Shown in pieces: positions 47,621 through 58,249 of a stretch of DNA of 64,000 nucleotides. Made by a program: the position numbers and the translations under genes. How positions within the stretch are numbered: the stretch's first letter is position 1; each line of letters opens with the position of its first letter. The DNA is from Candidatus Peribacteraceae bacterium (GTDB taxonomy: Bacteria > Patescibacteriota > Gracilibacteria > Peribacterales > Peribacteraceae), in contig JAQVMW010000004.1 in assembly GCA_028703445.1 (NCBI GenBank), positions 52,127-116,126 of the forward strand, in the 5' to 3' direction. The notes beneath the pieces were generated by a model that was given only the letters and a program-made list of their open reading frames with translations, was not told the DNA's origin and searched no databases.

Positions 47621-49537
47621 GTGACCGTCGCCCCGCATCCGTCCACTCCCCTGCCCTCCCGCTCCACCCGCTGGTGGATCATCGGCGCTTTTTTCTTCCT
47701 CACGTTCCTCGTCTACGGCAGTTCGCTGACCAATGCCTTCGTGCGGTGGGATGACGGCCTGCTCATCTACGAAAATCCCGCCATCCGTTCCATCACCCCG
47801 CAGAGCCTCAAAACGATCTTCACGACGTACGATCCCGAACTCTACATTCCGCTCACTTTCTTGAGCTACCAGTTGGATTACCTGGTGGGAGAAAGCAACG
47901 CTACGATCTACCACATCCAGAACCTCCTCTGGCATACCCTGAATGCCCTGCTCGTCGCCTGGCTCCTCCAGAAGCTCACAAAACGGGGATGGCTCGCCCT
48001 CTTCGGCGGGCTTCTCTTCGCTCTGCACCCGCTCCACACCGAAGCCGTCGCATGGGCCAGCGCACGCAAGGATGTGCTCTCGACGTTCTTCTTTCTCGGA
48101 AGTCTCATCACCTACCTCTCGTACCGCCGCGATCAGAAACACTCGGCCTACGTTCTCAGTCTTGCCGCATTCCTCTTCGGGCTCCTGGCCAAAGTCACGG
48201 TGATCACCTTGCCGGTCATCCTGCTCCTCTTTGATGTACGTGAGCGACGAACATGGGATCGCAAAATGCTCTTCGAGAAGCTCCCGTACTTCGCATTGTC
48301 CGTGCTCTTCGGCGTCATTGCTTTCTTCGGCAAGACCGGTGTGCTTGCTTCGTCCAGTTTGAGCGAAAAAATCCTGATGGCTCCCAAGAGCGCCATTTTC
48401 TACCTCGAGAAACTCTTTATTCCGATCCATCTTTCGGTGCTCTACCCGTTCGTCGACGAAGTCACGCTCGCTCACCCCGGAATCCTCGTCCCGTTCCTGC
48501 TCTTTTTCGCTCTCATCCTGATCGCCCTGATTTCACTCAAATGGACCAGAGATGTTTTCTTTGGCATCGCATTCTTCCTGATCACGGTTTCTCCCACTCT
48601 GCTCAATTTCGCCAAGGGTGACTTCTTCTACTTCGCTTCCGATCGCTACGCCTACGTGCCGAGCATTGGCATCTTCTTCCTTGTGATCCTGGCTCTCGGA
48701 CGTTTCTGTCACGAGCGGCTGAAGCCCATCTGCATCGTTGTCGCATGCGTTCTCCTTGCTGCCCTTGGCGTGCTCGCTACATTCCAATCGCACACATGGA
48801 AAAACAGCGAAGCCCTCTTCACACAGGCGCTTGCGATTTCGCCGGATGCTTACGTGGCCCGCGTGAACTTGGGAAACGTACAGCGCTATCGCGGAGACGA
48901 GGAACAGGCCATCGCTTCGTACCGCACTGCCCTTATCGTCATTCGCGAGAAGGGACGCACCGGACCGGGACTGAACCGCGCAGAATCGAAGACCCTGAGT
49001 AACCTCGCCTCCGCACAGAGGGAACAGGGCAACTTCGCAGAGGCCAGGTCATCCTATGAAGAAGCCCTGCGCCTGAATCCCCAAAATGTTTACGCGCTCC
49101 TGGGGCTGGGCGTGGTCGCCGGCCAGCAGGGGAACACTGTTCTGTCCGAACAGTACTACCGGCAGGCGATTCTGGCCGCTCCGGACTTCGCCCCCGCGCA
49201 GCTGAACCTGGGAGCGCTGCTGGTCGGACTCAACCGACTGGAGGAAGGAGTGGCCGCGTACCGCACTGCCCTCAATCTGAATCCCTTCTTCCCGCAGGCA
49301 CACTACAACCTGGGCGTCGCGCTCACGAAACTTGATCGCGTCGATGAAGCGGAGCCAGTCTATCGCGAAGCGATCCGCCTGCAGCCGAAATACACCGCAG
49401 CGCGCATCAACCTCGGAATCCTGCTCTACAACAGCCATGCAATCGACGATGCGACCGCGCAGTTCGAGGCGATTCTTGCCTACGATCCGGGCAATGCGCA
49501 GGCACGCTCGGCACTGCAGCAAATTCGCGGGCAATAG
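47621..49537 (+). CDS. TMTC-like polytopic membrane protein with C-terminal TPR repeats
   Basis: NAFVRWDDGLLIYENPAIRSITPQSLKTIFTTYDPELYIPLTFLSYQLDYLVG; HPLHTEAVAWASARKDVLSTFFFLGSLITYL; TPRs GNFAEARSSYEEALRLNPQNVYALLGLG. Confidence 0.85.
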   Translation: MTVAPHPSTPLPSRSTRWWIIGAFFFLTFLVYGSSLTNAFVRWDDGLLIYENPAIRSITPQSLKTIFTTYDPELYIPLTFLSYQLDYLVGESNATIYHIQNLLWHTLNALLVAWLLQKLTKRGWLALFGGLLFALHPLHTEAVAWASARKDVLSTFFFLGSLITYLSYRRDQKHSAYVLSLAAFLFGLLAKVTVITLPVILLLFDVRERRTWDRKMLFEKLPYFALSVLFGVIAFFGKTGVLASSSLSEKILMAPKSAIFYLEKLFIPIHLSVLYPFVDEVTLAHPGILVPFLLFFALILIALISLKWTRDVFFGIAFFLITVSPTLLNFAKGDFFYFASDRYAYVPSIGIFFLVILALGRFCHERLKPICIVVACVLLAALGVLATFQSHTWKNSEALFTQALAISPDAYVARVNLGNVQRYRGDEEQAIASYRTALIVIREKGRTGPGLNRAESKTLSNLASAQREQGNFAEARSSYEEALRLNPQNVYALLGLGVVAGQQGNTVLSEQYYRQAILAAPDFAPAQLNLGALLVGLNRLEEGVAAYRTALNLNPFFPQAHYNLGVALTKLDRVDEAEPVYREAIRLQPKYTAARINLGILLYNSHAIDDATAQFEAILAYDPGNAQARSALQQIRGQ

Positions 49538-49594
49538 AAAGAGTCCCGAGCCGCCGCACAATACGACGACCCGGGACAAAAATTGATCGGCAGG

Positions 49595-50068
49595 CTACCG
49601 GCCACGGATCAGGATGATTGACGTGCAGACCGATCCCTGCTCGCCCTGTGGATGACATTCATGCCAGAGAAGACAGGGAGGTTCGACGATGAGAACATTC
49701 CCTGGCTGCTTCTCGATCTCGGCCTGTTCCGGGACGACGACGAAGCGGTCGTGCGTCACGAGGGGGATGGCTACCCCTCCGTACGCATGTGCACGCGTGT
49801 CCCATTTTGAATCCATCCATTCCTCGATCCGCTCGGCCACCTGTTCATGGGTTGGAAAATCCCGAACCAGGTGAACGGCGTACAACATCTCCTTGCCCGC
49901 AGCATCCCATACCCGGACGACCGGCGAACGAAGGCCAGGGAAATGGAAAACCGACCAGTCTCGAAGATTCGCAATTTTGATGAATTGTTCGGAAACAATT
50001 CCCAAGACATGGAAGTCCACACGGGAAGGCATTCCCTTCCCCAGATGCACGTTCGTACGCTTCTTCAT
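49595..50068 (-). CDS. Hypothetical protein
   Basis: 157-aa ORF between two convincingly coding plus-strand genes; no recognised domain. Confidence 0.5.
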   Translation of the reverse strand: MKKRTNVHLGKGMPSRVDFHVLGIVSEQFIKIANLRDWSVFHFPGLRSPVVRVWDAAGKEMLYAVHLVRDFPTHEQVAERIEEWMDSKWDTRAHAYGGVAIPLVTHDRFVVVPEQAEIEKQPGNVLIVEPPCLLWHECHPQGEQGSVCTSIILIRGR

Positions 50069-50352
50069 TCGAATATTCTCCTGCGACTATGCTTCGTCCA
50101 CCGACCACAATCGTGATCCTTCCTTTGAACGAGAGCAGCTCCCAATCCCCAAAAGACACTGAGAGCCGCTCTCCGATTCAAAAAGTATCCGTGCCTGCCA
50201 AAGATCACTACCCAGAAGACAAAGCCCTCTAAGCCAGTAGATTGTACAGAAATTGATCAAATAGTCAATTAGTCAACGCCAGACTTGCACCGGAAATTGA
50301 GGACGGAGCACACACACCGCTAGCATGAACTTTCACCTCTCCCTCATCTCTT

Positions 50353-53300
50353 ATGTCTCTCTCCGACTCCCCTTCGCGCTCCGCACTTCGCGGGGCAGGT
50401 CGATTCTCCTCCGTGACCCAAACCATCGGCCGGCGCCCGCTGGCCCTGGCGACCGTACTGGTCGTCTTCATCACGCTCATCGCGCTCTTCGCCACGGGAA
50501 CCGTGCGATTTCCAAGCCGCCAGACCACGATGGATTTCTCGCTGCGCCAGAAGATTTCGGCCGCTTCGACCCTGCAGTTCAGCTTTCCCGCACTCATGGA
50601 CCACAAGAGCGTAGAAGAGAGTATGACGCTTCCGGAGAGCATTACGGGAACGTTTGGCTGGACGGATGAGACGCTCACATTCAGTCCGGCTTCTCCCCTG
50701 CCCGCAGGAAAGACTCTCGTTTTTCACCTGAGCCGCGACGCCAAGAAATCCGACGGAGTGAGTCTCAATCAGGATCTCGTCTTCACCTTCATCGTCGCCG
50801 GTCCGCCTCTGATCGCAGGCCGCATTCCCGAGGTGGGCGCGCAGCATGTCGCAGAAACCTCCAAGATCACCATCATCTTCGACCGCCCCATGATCCCCCT
50901 CACGCAGGTGCAGGGCGATGCGGCACAGGCGCGACTGGCAAACTGGCCCGTGACGATCTCGCCCGACACGGCGGGACGCTGGCGGTGGCTCTCGACGGTG
51001 GCCGTGGAATACATACCGGAAAAGGGGCTGCTCCCAAGCACGCGCTACACCGTTTCGATCCCCAAAGGGATCAAGACCATTTCGGGTGACAAAACGGAGG
51101 AGGATTTTTCGTGGACATTCGAAACCGCACGCCCGCAGGTGGTGGCCACAAATCCTGAGAAATTCTTCATGCTCGCCGGACCCACGACCGTGCTCACGCT
51201 TACCTTTAATCAGGAAATGAAGATAGACAGCGCCAAGGAACTCATCTCTCTTTCACGAATGGAAGTAATCGGTGCAAAAAAGGAAGAAATTGCCATCCGC
51301 TCTGTATCCTTTGGAACGGTCGAAGTGGATAAGCGCGACGTCACGGACCGGAAAACTCTCATCATCACCCCTGCGAAACCTCTTGCGTTCTCCTCGCTAT
51401 ACACACTCACCGTCGCACCGGGACTGACGGGGGCAAAAGGCACACTCGGAAGCGGCACAGGATTTAGCTTGCCCTTCGCGACCGTGGGGACGCTGAAGGT
51501 TGAGCAATCCAACTTCGAGTACGGCCGTGTCTTCTTCAAATTCTCTAATCCTCTCTCAGAAGATTCCCTGAAGAATCAGATCATGATCGCGCCTGCCATC
51601 GAGAAATGGGAGGAAACGGAATGGCAGCTCTCATCGTGGGTGGACAATCGCGAACTCGCGGCTTATCCGCCCCTTGCTCCCTCCACGCAGTACACCATCA
51701 CGCTGGGCACCGGGCTCAAAGACACCTTCGGGCAGTCACTCAAAGAACCTGCCACGTTCTCGTTCAAGACGCCGCCGTTAGACCCACAGCTCCAACTCGA
51801 ATCCAAAGGTGAATTCGGCATCTTCGAACGGGAGAAGCCCCCCGTGTACCGACTGAAATCCGTGAATATCACAAAGGTGGAAGCCGAGCTCTCTTCGGTG
51901 AGCATCTTGGACTTCCTTACGTTCCGCGACACGCATGAGACATGGAACGCACTGCCGACGAATCTCACCCCCCTGCAGACATGGACCTACGTTCCGGAAG
52001 TGAAAAGGGATACGTGGGATATCCATGCGTTCGATTTGATTGAGGAAGCGAAACAGTCCCTCCCATCCGGCCTGTACGCGCTGCGGGTTCGCGCTCCCAA
52101 CGAAAAAGGCTATGACGGCAAAGAATTGCAGTACACCCAAATTTTCGCCCTCACTTCAACCACCCTCACGCTCAAATACTCGGGGAACCGCGCGCTCGTG
52201 TGGGCAACGGATCTGAAGACGGGAGAGTCTGTCGCCGGTGCCAACGTTGCATTCCACTCACTCGATGGGGAAATAGTCGTGACAGGCAAGACGGATAAGC
52301 AGGGCTTCTTCGAAACACCAATCGACATGAAGCGTTTCGCCACGGCCATGAACGAATGGGAGCCGGAATTCTGGGTGACTGCGGAAAAAGGAGGCGATCT
52401 CTCCTTCGTTTCCAGCAAATGGAATGATGGCATCCGGCCGGACATGTTCGGTCTCTACACCGACTTCTGGAATCCCTCGGACCGCGCCGAGCGCATTCAC
52501 TCGACCCTCTACACGGATCGTCCGCTCTACCGCGCGGGGGATACCGTGCACTTCAAAGGAATCCTGCGAACGCGCAACGTTGACGGCGTGCTCGCGATCC
52601 CCGAGAAGAGCCGCGCCGTGTCCGTCACGGTCAGAGACAGCAATGGGAACGAAATCTTCAGCAAGTCACTGACGCTCTCTTCCTACGGCAGTTTCGCCGG
52701 CGATCTCCCCATTGACGCCGAAGCTCCCCTCGGCACCTATCAGATCACCGCAGGATTCCAGGAGGGTACCTACGGAGGCGATGCGTACGGTTCCTTCGAA
52801 GTCCTCGCCTATCGCAAACCGGAGTACCGCGTGGACCTGACCACGGAACGGGAAGACTATTTCCAGGATGACACGGTGCAGGCGACCATCGCCGGTGCCT
52901 ACTACTTCGGCGCACCCATGGGCGGGGCATCTGTCGCGTGGAGAGCCCAAACCACGGATTACTTCTTCAACAAGGTGCAGGATGACTGGTACTCCTTCGG
53001 TCTCGAAGACGCGTTTTGCTGGCAAAACTGCGAACGCGAAACAAAGCTTCTCGCGGAGGGCGAGGGAACGCTGGATGCCTCCGGCAGACTGGCCATCTCC
53101 GTTCCCGCAACAATCGCGGACAAGCCCGTGAGCCAGATCCTCACCGTCGAGGCCGACGTGACGGATCCAAACAATCAGGTCGTCAGTAACCGCGTTTCCG
53201 TTCCCGTGCACAAGGCCGATGCCTACGTGGGAGTCAAGACGGAGGACTATGTTGTGACGCCCGGAACCGATGCCGCGATCGGCGTGATCACGGTCAAACC

Positions 53301-56300
53301 GGATGGCTCCGCGTTGCCGAACACGAACGTTACCGTGAACCTCTATAGCCGCAAGTGGAACACCATCAAGAAGAAGGGTGTCGATGGCCAGTACTACTAC
53401 GACAACACGCCGGAGGATACCTTCGTGCGCGCCACGAAAGTCACCACCGACGAAAAAGGGAAGGCGCGCACAACGGTGCGTCCCGATCAGGGCGGCGAAT
53501 TCCGCGTGGTTGCCGTGGTCGAGGACGAGCAGGGACGGCAGGCGAAGGCCGCCACCAGCCTCTACGCGTGGTCCAGTACCTACGTGAACTGGCCGCACGA
53601 GAATAATAACCGCATCGATGTGGTACCCGACAAAGCGGAATACCGCATCGGCGACACGGCGACGCTGCTCATCAAATCCCCCTTCCAAGGCGCGAACGTG
53701 AAGGCTCTCGTCACCGTGGAACGCGAGCAGGTGATCCACCGGGAAGTCATCACGATCGAATCTACAGCACAGAAGATCTCCGTTCCCATCACCGAGGACC
53801 TGCTGCCCACCGCCTATGTCTCCGTGATCGTGCTCAAACCCCGCATCGGCGAGACCTTCAACGAAAACGGCCTCGACACGGGTGCTCCCGCGTTCCGCAT
53901 CGGCTACGCCAAGCTCCCCATCGAGACGAGTTCCAAGCGCCTCACGGTGAACGTCATGCCGGACAAGGAGAAGTATCTCCCCGGCGAAAAGGTCACGGTG
54001 AAGCTCAAGGCATCCGATTGGCAGGGCAAGCCCGTGCGTGCCGAACTCTCGCTCGGGGTCGTTGATATGAGCGTTCTCGCACTGACCGGCTTCGAGCTGC
54101 CCGACCTCGTGCAGCGCTTCTACGGCGAACGGCCCGTGGGCGTATTGACCGCAGAGATGCTCACCTTCCTCATCGACCGCTACAAGCCCGGATCCAAGGG
54201 CGGAGGCGGAGCGGATCTGGAAGCGAAGAAACGCGGCAACTTCAAAGACACGGCCTACTGGAACCCCACCATCCTCACGAATGAGAAGGGTGAAGCGGAA
54301 GCAGAATTCACGCTGCCGGATAACCTCACAACCTGGCACCTGCTCGCGGTCGGGCAGACGATCGCTTCCACTTTCGGCGCAGCGGAGGATACCGTGATCG
54401 AGACGAAGCACGTGATCGTGCGTCCCGTGCGGCCGCGCTTTGCGGTGGTCGGAGACCGCGTGACGCTGGGCGCGATCGTCCATAACTTCCTCGACAGCTC
54501 CGCCACGTTTGATGTTTCACTCACCGGAAGCGGCTTCACTCTAAGCGGGCAACGAAGTAAACAGGTGACGATCGGTGCCGGTGAACAGACGAAGGTGGAA
54601 TTCCCCGTGACGATTGCCCGGACAGATAAGGCAACCTTCACGTTCCTCGCGAGGAATGAATCAGCACGCGACGAAGTGGAGGAATCGATTCCCATCCTGA
54701 CCTATGGGACGCCGCAGAGCGCGGCGACCACAGGCATTACGGAAGATGTAATCACGGAGAAGGTGCTTGTGCCCTCCGAGAAGGATGCGCGCGACGGATC
54801 GCTGTCGGTGACCGTCTCTCCGACCCTCGCCACCTACCTGCCCGGCGGACTCCAGTACCTCGCGAGTTACCCCTACGGCTGCGCGGAGCAGACCCTCTCG
54901 AGCGTTCTCCCGAATGTCGTCCTCCTGCGCCTGCAGGGCTTCGATGCCTTTCACATCGTCGACAAAAAGAAGCTCGATGACATGGTCACGAAAGGCCTCA
55001 CCCGCCTCTACACCTTCCAGCGCGGCGACGGAGGATTCGGCTACTGGCAGGAGAGTAATCGCAGTTACCCCGCCCTGAGCGCCTATGCCCTCCAGGCACT
55101 CTCGCTCATCCGCGACAGCGGATTCGCCGTGGATGACGGCGTCCTCGCCCGTACGCGCCAGTACCTCGATGCCGCTCTGCGCAGATCGGATCCGAATGCC
55201 GAGCTGGATGTCGCCACCCGCGCGCAGATCCTGTTTATCCTCGCGGAAACGGGAGACGTGGACGTAAGCCTTCTCAACAACCTCGATGAGCAGCGCGCCA
55301 AGCTTCCGCTCTTCGCCAAAGCACAATTGGCCATGGCCTTCGATCACACCAAGTCCAAAGGCAAAGCGCGCGACATCGTGACGGAAATCCTTCGGTCCGC
55401 GAAAGTGGACGGCCGCGGCACGCACTTCGAAGAAGAGGACATCGGCACGTTCGGCTCCCTCATGCACACCAACGACCGCACGTCCGCGCTCGTACTGCAG
55501 GCTTTGCTTCGCATCGATCCCAAGAATCCCCTGATCCCCAATGCCGTGCGCTACCTGCTGACCATCCGCAAGGACGGCCACTGGGATACGACGCAGTCCA
55601 CCGTCTCGGTGCTCCTCACCTTCATTGAGTATCTAGAACAGACAAAAGAGCTCGATGCCGCCTTTACGGCGGGCGTGGATGTGAACGGGACGCAGATCCT
55701 CGACTGGAAGGTCACGAAGGCAAACGTGCTCTCGCGCAAGGAGGTGAAGCTGGCATTGGACGAACTCGTCAGAGGCGAAACGACAACGCTCAAGATCGGT
55801 AAGGAAGGGACGGGCCGTCTGTACTACGACGCCGTGCTCTCGTACTTCTACACCGCAGATACCCTGCCGCCCGCCGAAGAGGGCATCAGTGTGCTCCGGT
55901 CGACCGAGCCGCTCCCCGATCAGAAAAAAACGCTGACCGTCGGCAATACCTACCGCGTGACCCTCACGATCACCGTACCCGAGGACCGTCACTTCGTGGC
56001 CGTCGAGAGCCCCTTCCCCGCGGGTTTCGAACCGATCGACGTCAACCTGCAAACCGCGCAGAAGACGCTGCTGTCGGACGACACGACGCGCCTGTGGGAT
56101 GAGAACTACTGGCAGAGCGGACTGTGGCGGTTCAATCACCGCGAACTCCGCGATGACATGTTCTTCGCCTTCGCCGATGAGCTGCCGGCCGGCGTCTACC
56201 AGTTGACCTATCTCGTCCGCGCGACGACCCCGGGTACCTTCCACGAACGCCCGGCCCATGTGTTCGAAATGTACTTCCCCGAGGTGTTCGGCCAGACGAT

Positions 56301-56328
56301 GGGTAAGGTGGTGACGATTCAGGAATAG
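50353..56328 (+). CDS. Bacterial alpha-2-macroglobulin with intact thioester motif
   Basis: 1991 aa; N-terminal TM, Ig-like domains, YTDRPLYRAGDTVHFKGI (MG domain), YPYGCAEQTLSSVLP thioester, terpenoid-cyclase-like region FQRGDGGFGYWQESN. Confidence 0.95.
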   Translation: MSLSDSPSRSALRGAGRFSSVTQTIGRRPLALATVLVVFITLIALFATGTVRFPSRQTTMDFSLRQKISAASTLQFSFPALMDHKSVEESMTLPESITGTFGWTDETLTFSPASPLPAGKTLVFHLSRDAKKSDGVSLNQDLVFTFIVAGPPLIAGRIPEVGAQHVAETSKITIIFDRPMIPLTQVQGDAAQARLANWPVTISPDTAGRWRWLSTVAVEYIPEKGLLPSTRYTVSIPKGIKTISGDKTEEDFSWTFETARPQVVATNPEKFFMLAGPTTVLTLTFNQEMKIDSAKELISLSRMEVIGAKKEEIAIRSVSFGTVEVDKRDVTDRKTLIITPAKPLAFSSLYTLTVAPGLTGAKGTLGSGTGFSLPFATVGTLKVEQSNFEYGRVFFKFSNPLSEDSLKNQIMIAPAIEKWEETEWQLSSWVDNRELAAYPPLAPSTQYTITLGTGLKDTFGQSLKEPATFSFKTPPLDPQLQLESKGEFGIFEREKPPVYRLKSVNITKVEAELSSVSILDFLTFRDTHETWNALPTNLTPLQTWTYVPEVKRDTWDIHAFDLIEEAKQSLPSGLYALRVRAPNEKGYDGKELQYTQIFALTSTTLTLKYSGNRALVWATDLKTGESVAGANVAFHSLDGEIVVTGKTDKQGFFETPIDMKRFATAMNEWEPEFWVTAEKGGDLSFVSSKWNDGIRPDMFGLYTDFWNPSDRAERIHSTLYTDRPLYRAGDTVHFKGILRTRNVDGVLAIPEKSRAVSVTVRDSNGNEIFSKSLTLSSYGSFAGDLPIDAEAPLGTYQITAGFQEGTYGGDAYGSFEVLAYRKPEYRVDLTTEREDYFQDDTVQATIAGAYYFGAPMGGASVAWRAQTTDYFFNKVQDDWYSFGLEDAFCWQNCERETKLLAEGEGTLDASGRLAISVPATIADKPVSQILTVEADVTDPNNQVVSNRVSVPVHKADAYVGVKTEDYVVTPGTDAAIGVITVKPDGSALPNTNVTVNLYSRKWNTIKKKGVDGQYYYDNTPEDTFVRATKVTTDEKGKARTTVRPDQGGEFRVVAVVEDEQGRQAKAATSLYAWSSTYVNWPHENNNRIDVVPDKAEYRIGDTATLLIKSPFQGANVKALVTVEREQVIHREVITIESTAQKISVPITEDLLPTAYVSVIVLKPRIGETFNENGLDTGAPAFRIGYAKLPIETSSKRLTVNVMPDKEKYLPGEKVTVKLKASDWQGKPVRAELSLGVVDMSVLALTGFELPDLVQRFYGERPVGVLTAEMLTFLIDRYKPGSKGGGGADLEAKKRGNFKDTAYWNPTILTNEKGEAEAEFTLPDNLTTWHLLAVGQTIASTFGAAEDTVIETKHVIVRPVRPRFAVVGDRVTLGAIVHNFLDSSATFDVSLTGSGFTLSGQRSKQVTIGAGEQTKVEFPVTIARTDKATFTFLARNESARDEVEESIPILTYGTPQSAATTGITEDVITEKVLVPSEKDARDGSLSVTVSPTLATYLPGGLQYLASYPYGCAEQTLSSVLPNVVLLRLQGFDAFHIVDKKKLDDMVTKGLTRLYTFQRGDGGFGYWQESNRSYPALSAYALQALSLIRDSGFAVDDGVLARTRQYLDAALRRSDPNAELDVATRAQILFILAETGDVDVSLLNNLDEQRAKLPLFAKAQLAMAFDHTKSKGKARDIVTEILRSAKVDGRGTHFEEEDIGTFGSLMHTNDRTSALVLQALLRIDPKNPLIPNAVRYLLTIRKDGHWDTTQSTVSVLLTFIEYLEQTKELDAAFTAGVDVNGTQILDWKVTKANVLSRKEVKLALDELVRGETTTLKIGKEGTGRLYYDAVLSYFYTADTLPPAEEGISVLRSTEPLPDQKKTLTVGNTYRVTLTITVPEDRHFVAVESPFPAGFEPIDVNLQTAQKTLLSDDTTRLWDENYWQSGLWRFNHRELRDDMFFAFADELPAGVYQLTYLVRATTPGTFHERPAHVFEMYFPEVFGQTMGKVVTIQE

Positions 56329-56348
56329 CGGAAAATGAGAGCAACATC

Positions 56349-56378
56349 CGTAGCGGAAGATCGCGATCTTCCGCTACG
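56349..56378. repeat. 30-bp perfect palindrome, copy B, upstream of zinc-ribbon paralog B
   Basis: Identical to 28057..28086; outer CAGGAATA (56320-56327) / TATTCCTG (56380-56387) extends the inverted repeat. Confidence 0.97.
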
Positions 56379-56389
56379 GTATTCCTGTG

Positions 56390-58069
56390 ATGCACACCTG
56401 CCGCAACCTGTGGTGCAAGCAACCCTTCGAGATCACCGACGATGACCTTTCCTTCTACGAAAAAATCTCACCGGTTTTCAATGGCAAGAGAGAATTGATC
56501 CCGCCGCCTCTGCTCTGCCCGGAGTGCCGGTTGCAGCGGAGACAGGCGTTCCGTAATGAGCATTGTCTCTCCAAGCGCACCTGCGACCTCTGCGGGAAAC
56601 TGACCATTTCCTCTTTTGCCTCCGAGAGTCCTTTCCCGGTGTACTGCAGTGATTGCTGGTGGTCGGACCGCTGGGATCCCGCGGATTACGGAAGGGAGTT
56701 CGACTTCACCCGTCCTTTCTTTCCCCAATTCGAAGAGCTCCAGCACAGTGTGCCACAGGCCGCCGCTCTCCAACTCAACAACGAGAACTGTGAATTTAAT
56801 CACCTCCTCGCTTTCAGCAAGAACGCCTACCTGTGCCCGGGGAGCTACTGCGTCGAAGATTGCTACTACCTGCGCAAGAGCCAGTACTGCCGTAACTGCG
56901 CGAACGGAAACATTCTCAATCGATGCGAGCTGGTCGCAGAGAGCCAAAATTGCGACGGCTGCGTCTCTTCGCACCACCTCATCAATTGCCGTAACTGCTC
57001 TTTCAGTAGTTACCTAAATGACTCTTCTGGCCTCAGGGATTGCTTCATGTGCAGCGGGCTCATGAACAAACAGTACTGCTTCAAGAATGAGAAGTTCACG
57101 CGCGCCAAGTACGAGGAGACACTCCGGCAGTACGCCGGAAAATCCCCGGAAACACTGTTCTCGGAATTTCAGGAATTCAATCGCACTACACCTAAGCGAG
57201 CCCAAATTCAGCTCCACTGCGAGAATTCCACGGGCGACTACCTCACGAATTGCCACGCCGCCCGTCACTGCTCCGACTGCATCAACATCGAGGATTCCTC
57301 GTACATTGTCGAGTGCGAAGGAGTCAGGGATTCCATGGATTTGACCTCGCACGACAAGGATATCGAGCTCTGCTACGAGATGTCCTCCGGCGGCGAGAAG
57401 AGCTATCTGACGCGTTTCTGTTACTGCACCATCGCCTCCCCCCGCTCCGCGTACATGAGTTCGTGTTTCTACCAATCCGACAGCTTCGGGTGCGACGGAC
57501 TGCACACACGGGGTCAGTACTGCATCCTCAACAAGCAATACTCCAAAGAAGCATACGAAAAACTCGTACCCAAGATCATCGCACACATGAGAGGGACGAA
57601 AGAATGGGGTGAATTCTTCCCGATTGAGAGAAGCCCTTACGCCTACAATGAATCCGTCGCCCAAGACTACTTCCCGCTCACGAAAGAGGGGACGGGGAAA
57701 CGGGAATGGCAATGGAAAGATCGAACGGACGAGATGCCGAAACTCTCGAAAGTGATTTCCGCTGTGAATCTGCCAGATTCGATTGAGGAGGTTCCCGACG
57801 ATATTGTGAACTGGGCAATTGAGTGCGAAGCGACCAAGAGACCCTTCAAAATCATCAAACAGGAACTGGATTTCTACCGGAAGATGAAGTTACCGATCCC
57901 GCACTTTCACCCCGATGAGCGGCACAGGAGGAGGATGGCGCTCCGGAATCCCCGTAAACTCTGGAAGAGGCCGTGCATGAAATGCAGTAAAGAAATGCAA
58001 ACAACGTACTCTCCCGATAGACCAGAGGTTGTGTATTGCGAATCTTGTTATTTGGCTTCAGTATATTGA
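56390..58069 (+). CDS. Large Cys-rich multi-zinc-ribbon protein, paralog B (alternative GTG at 56387)
   Basis: CRNLWCKQPFEITDDDLSFYEKISPVFNGKRELIPPPLLCPECRLQRRQAFRNEHCL; near-identical C-terminal third with paralog A. Confidence 0.9.
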   Translation: MHTCRNLWCKQPFEITDDDLSFYEKISPVFNGKRELIPPPLLCPECRLQRRQAFRNEHCLSKRTCDLCGKLTISSFASESPFPVYCSDCWWSDRWDPADYGREFDFTRPFFPQFEELQHSVPQAAALQLNNENCEFNHLLAFSKNAYLCPGSYCVEDCYYLRKSQYCRNCANGNILNRCELVAESQNCDGCVSSHHLINCRNCSFSSYLNDSSGLRDCFMCSGLMNKQYCFKNEKFTRAKYEETLRQYAGKSPETLFSEFQEFNRTTPKRAQIQLHCENSTGDYLTNCHAARHCSDCINIEDSSYIVECEGVRDSMDLTSHDKDIELCYEMSSGGEKSYLTRFCYCTIASPRSAYMSSCFYQSDSFGCDGLHTRGQYCILNKQYSKEAYEKLVPKIIAHMRGTKEWGEFFPIERSPYAYNESVAQDYFPLTKEGTGKREWQWKDRTDEMPKLSKVISAVNLPDSIEEVPDDIVNWAIECEATKRPFKIIKQELDFYRKMKLPIPHFHPDERHRRRMALRNPRKLWKRPCMKCSKEMQTTYSPDRPEVVYCESCYLASVY

Positions 58070-58128
58070 GATGCAAAATCCCTTCTTCTGGTGCAACAAG
58101 ATTCGCCCTGAGCGGAGCGAAGCGGAGA

Positions 58129-58164
58129 ATGGGTGAGGAGTGTTATTTGAAGGGGGTGTATTAA
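58129..58164 (+). pseudogene. Decayed 3'-end fragment of a zinc-ribbon paralog
   Basis: MGEECYLKGVY* following RPERSEAENG-encoding repeat sequence. Confidence 0.65.
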
Positions 58165-58249
58165 GCCAGCTGCTGCCCTTCGCGGCTGCGGCTGGCGATG
58201 TCATACTAAGTCGCACCCGCGAAGGGGTGCTGCTTTCACCGCCTTACAC

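Noticed and set aside
52666-54483. 605-aa minus-strand ORF inside the A2M gene
   Set aside because: Fully antisense to a clearly coding A2M; His/Asp/Val-rich low-information sequence.
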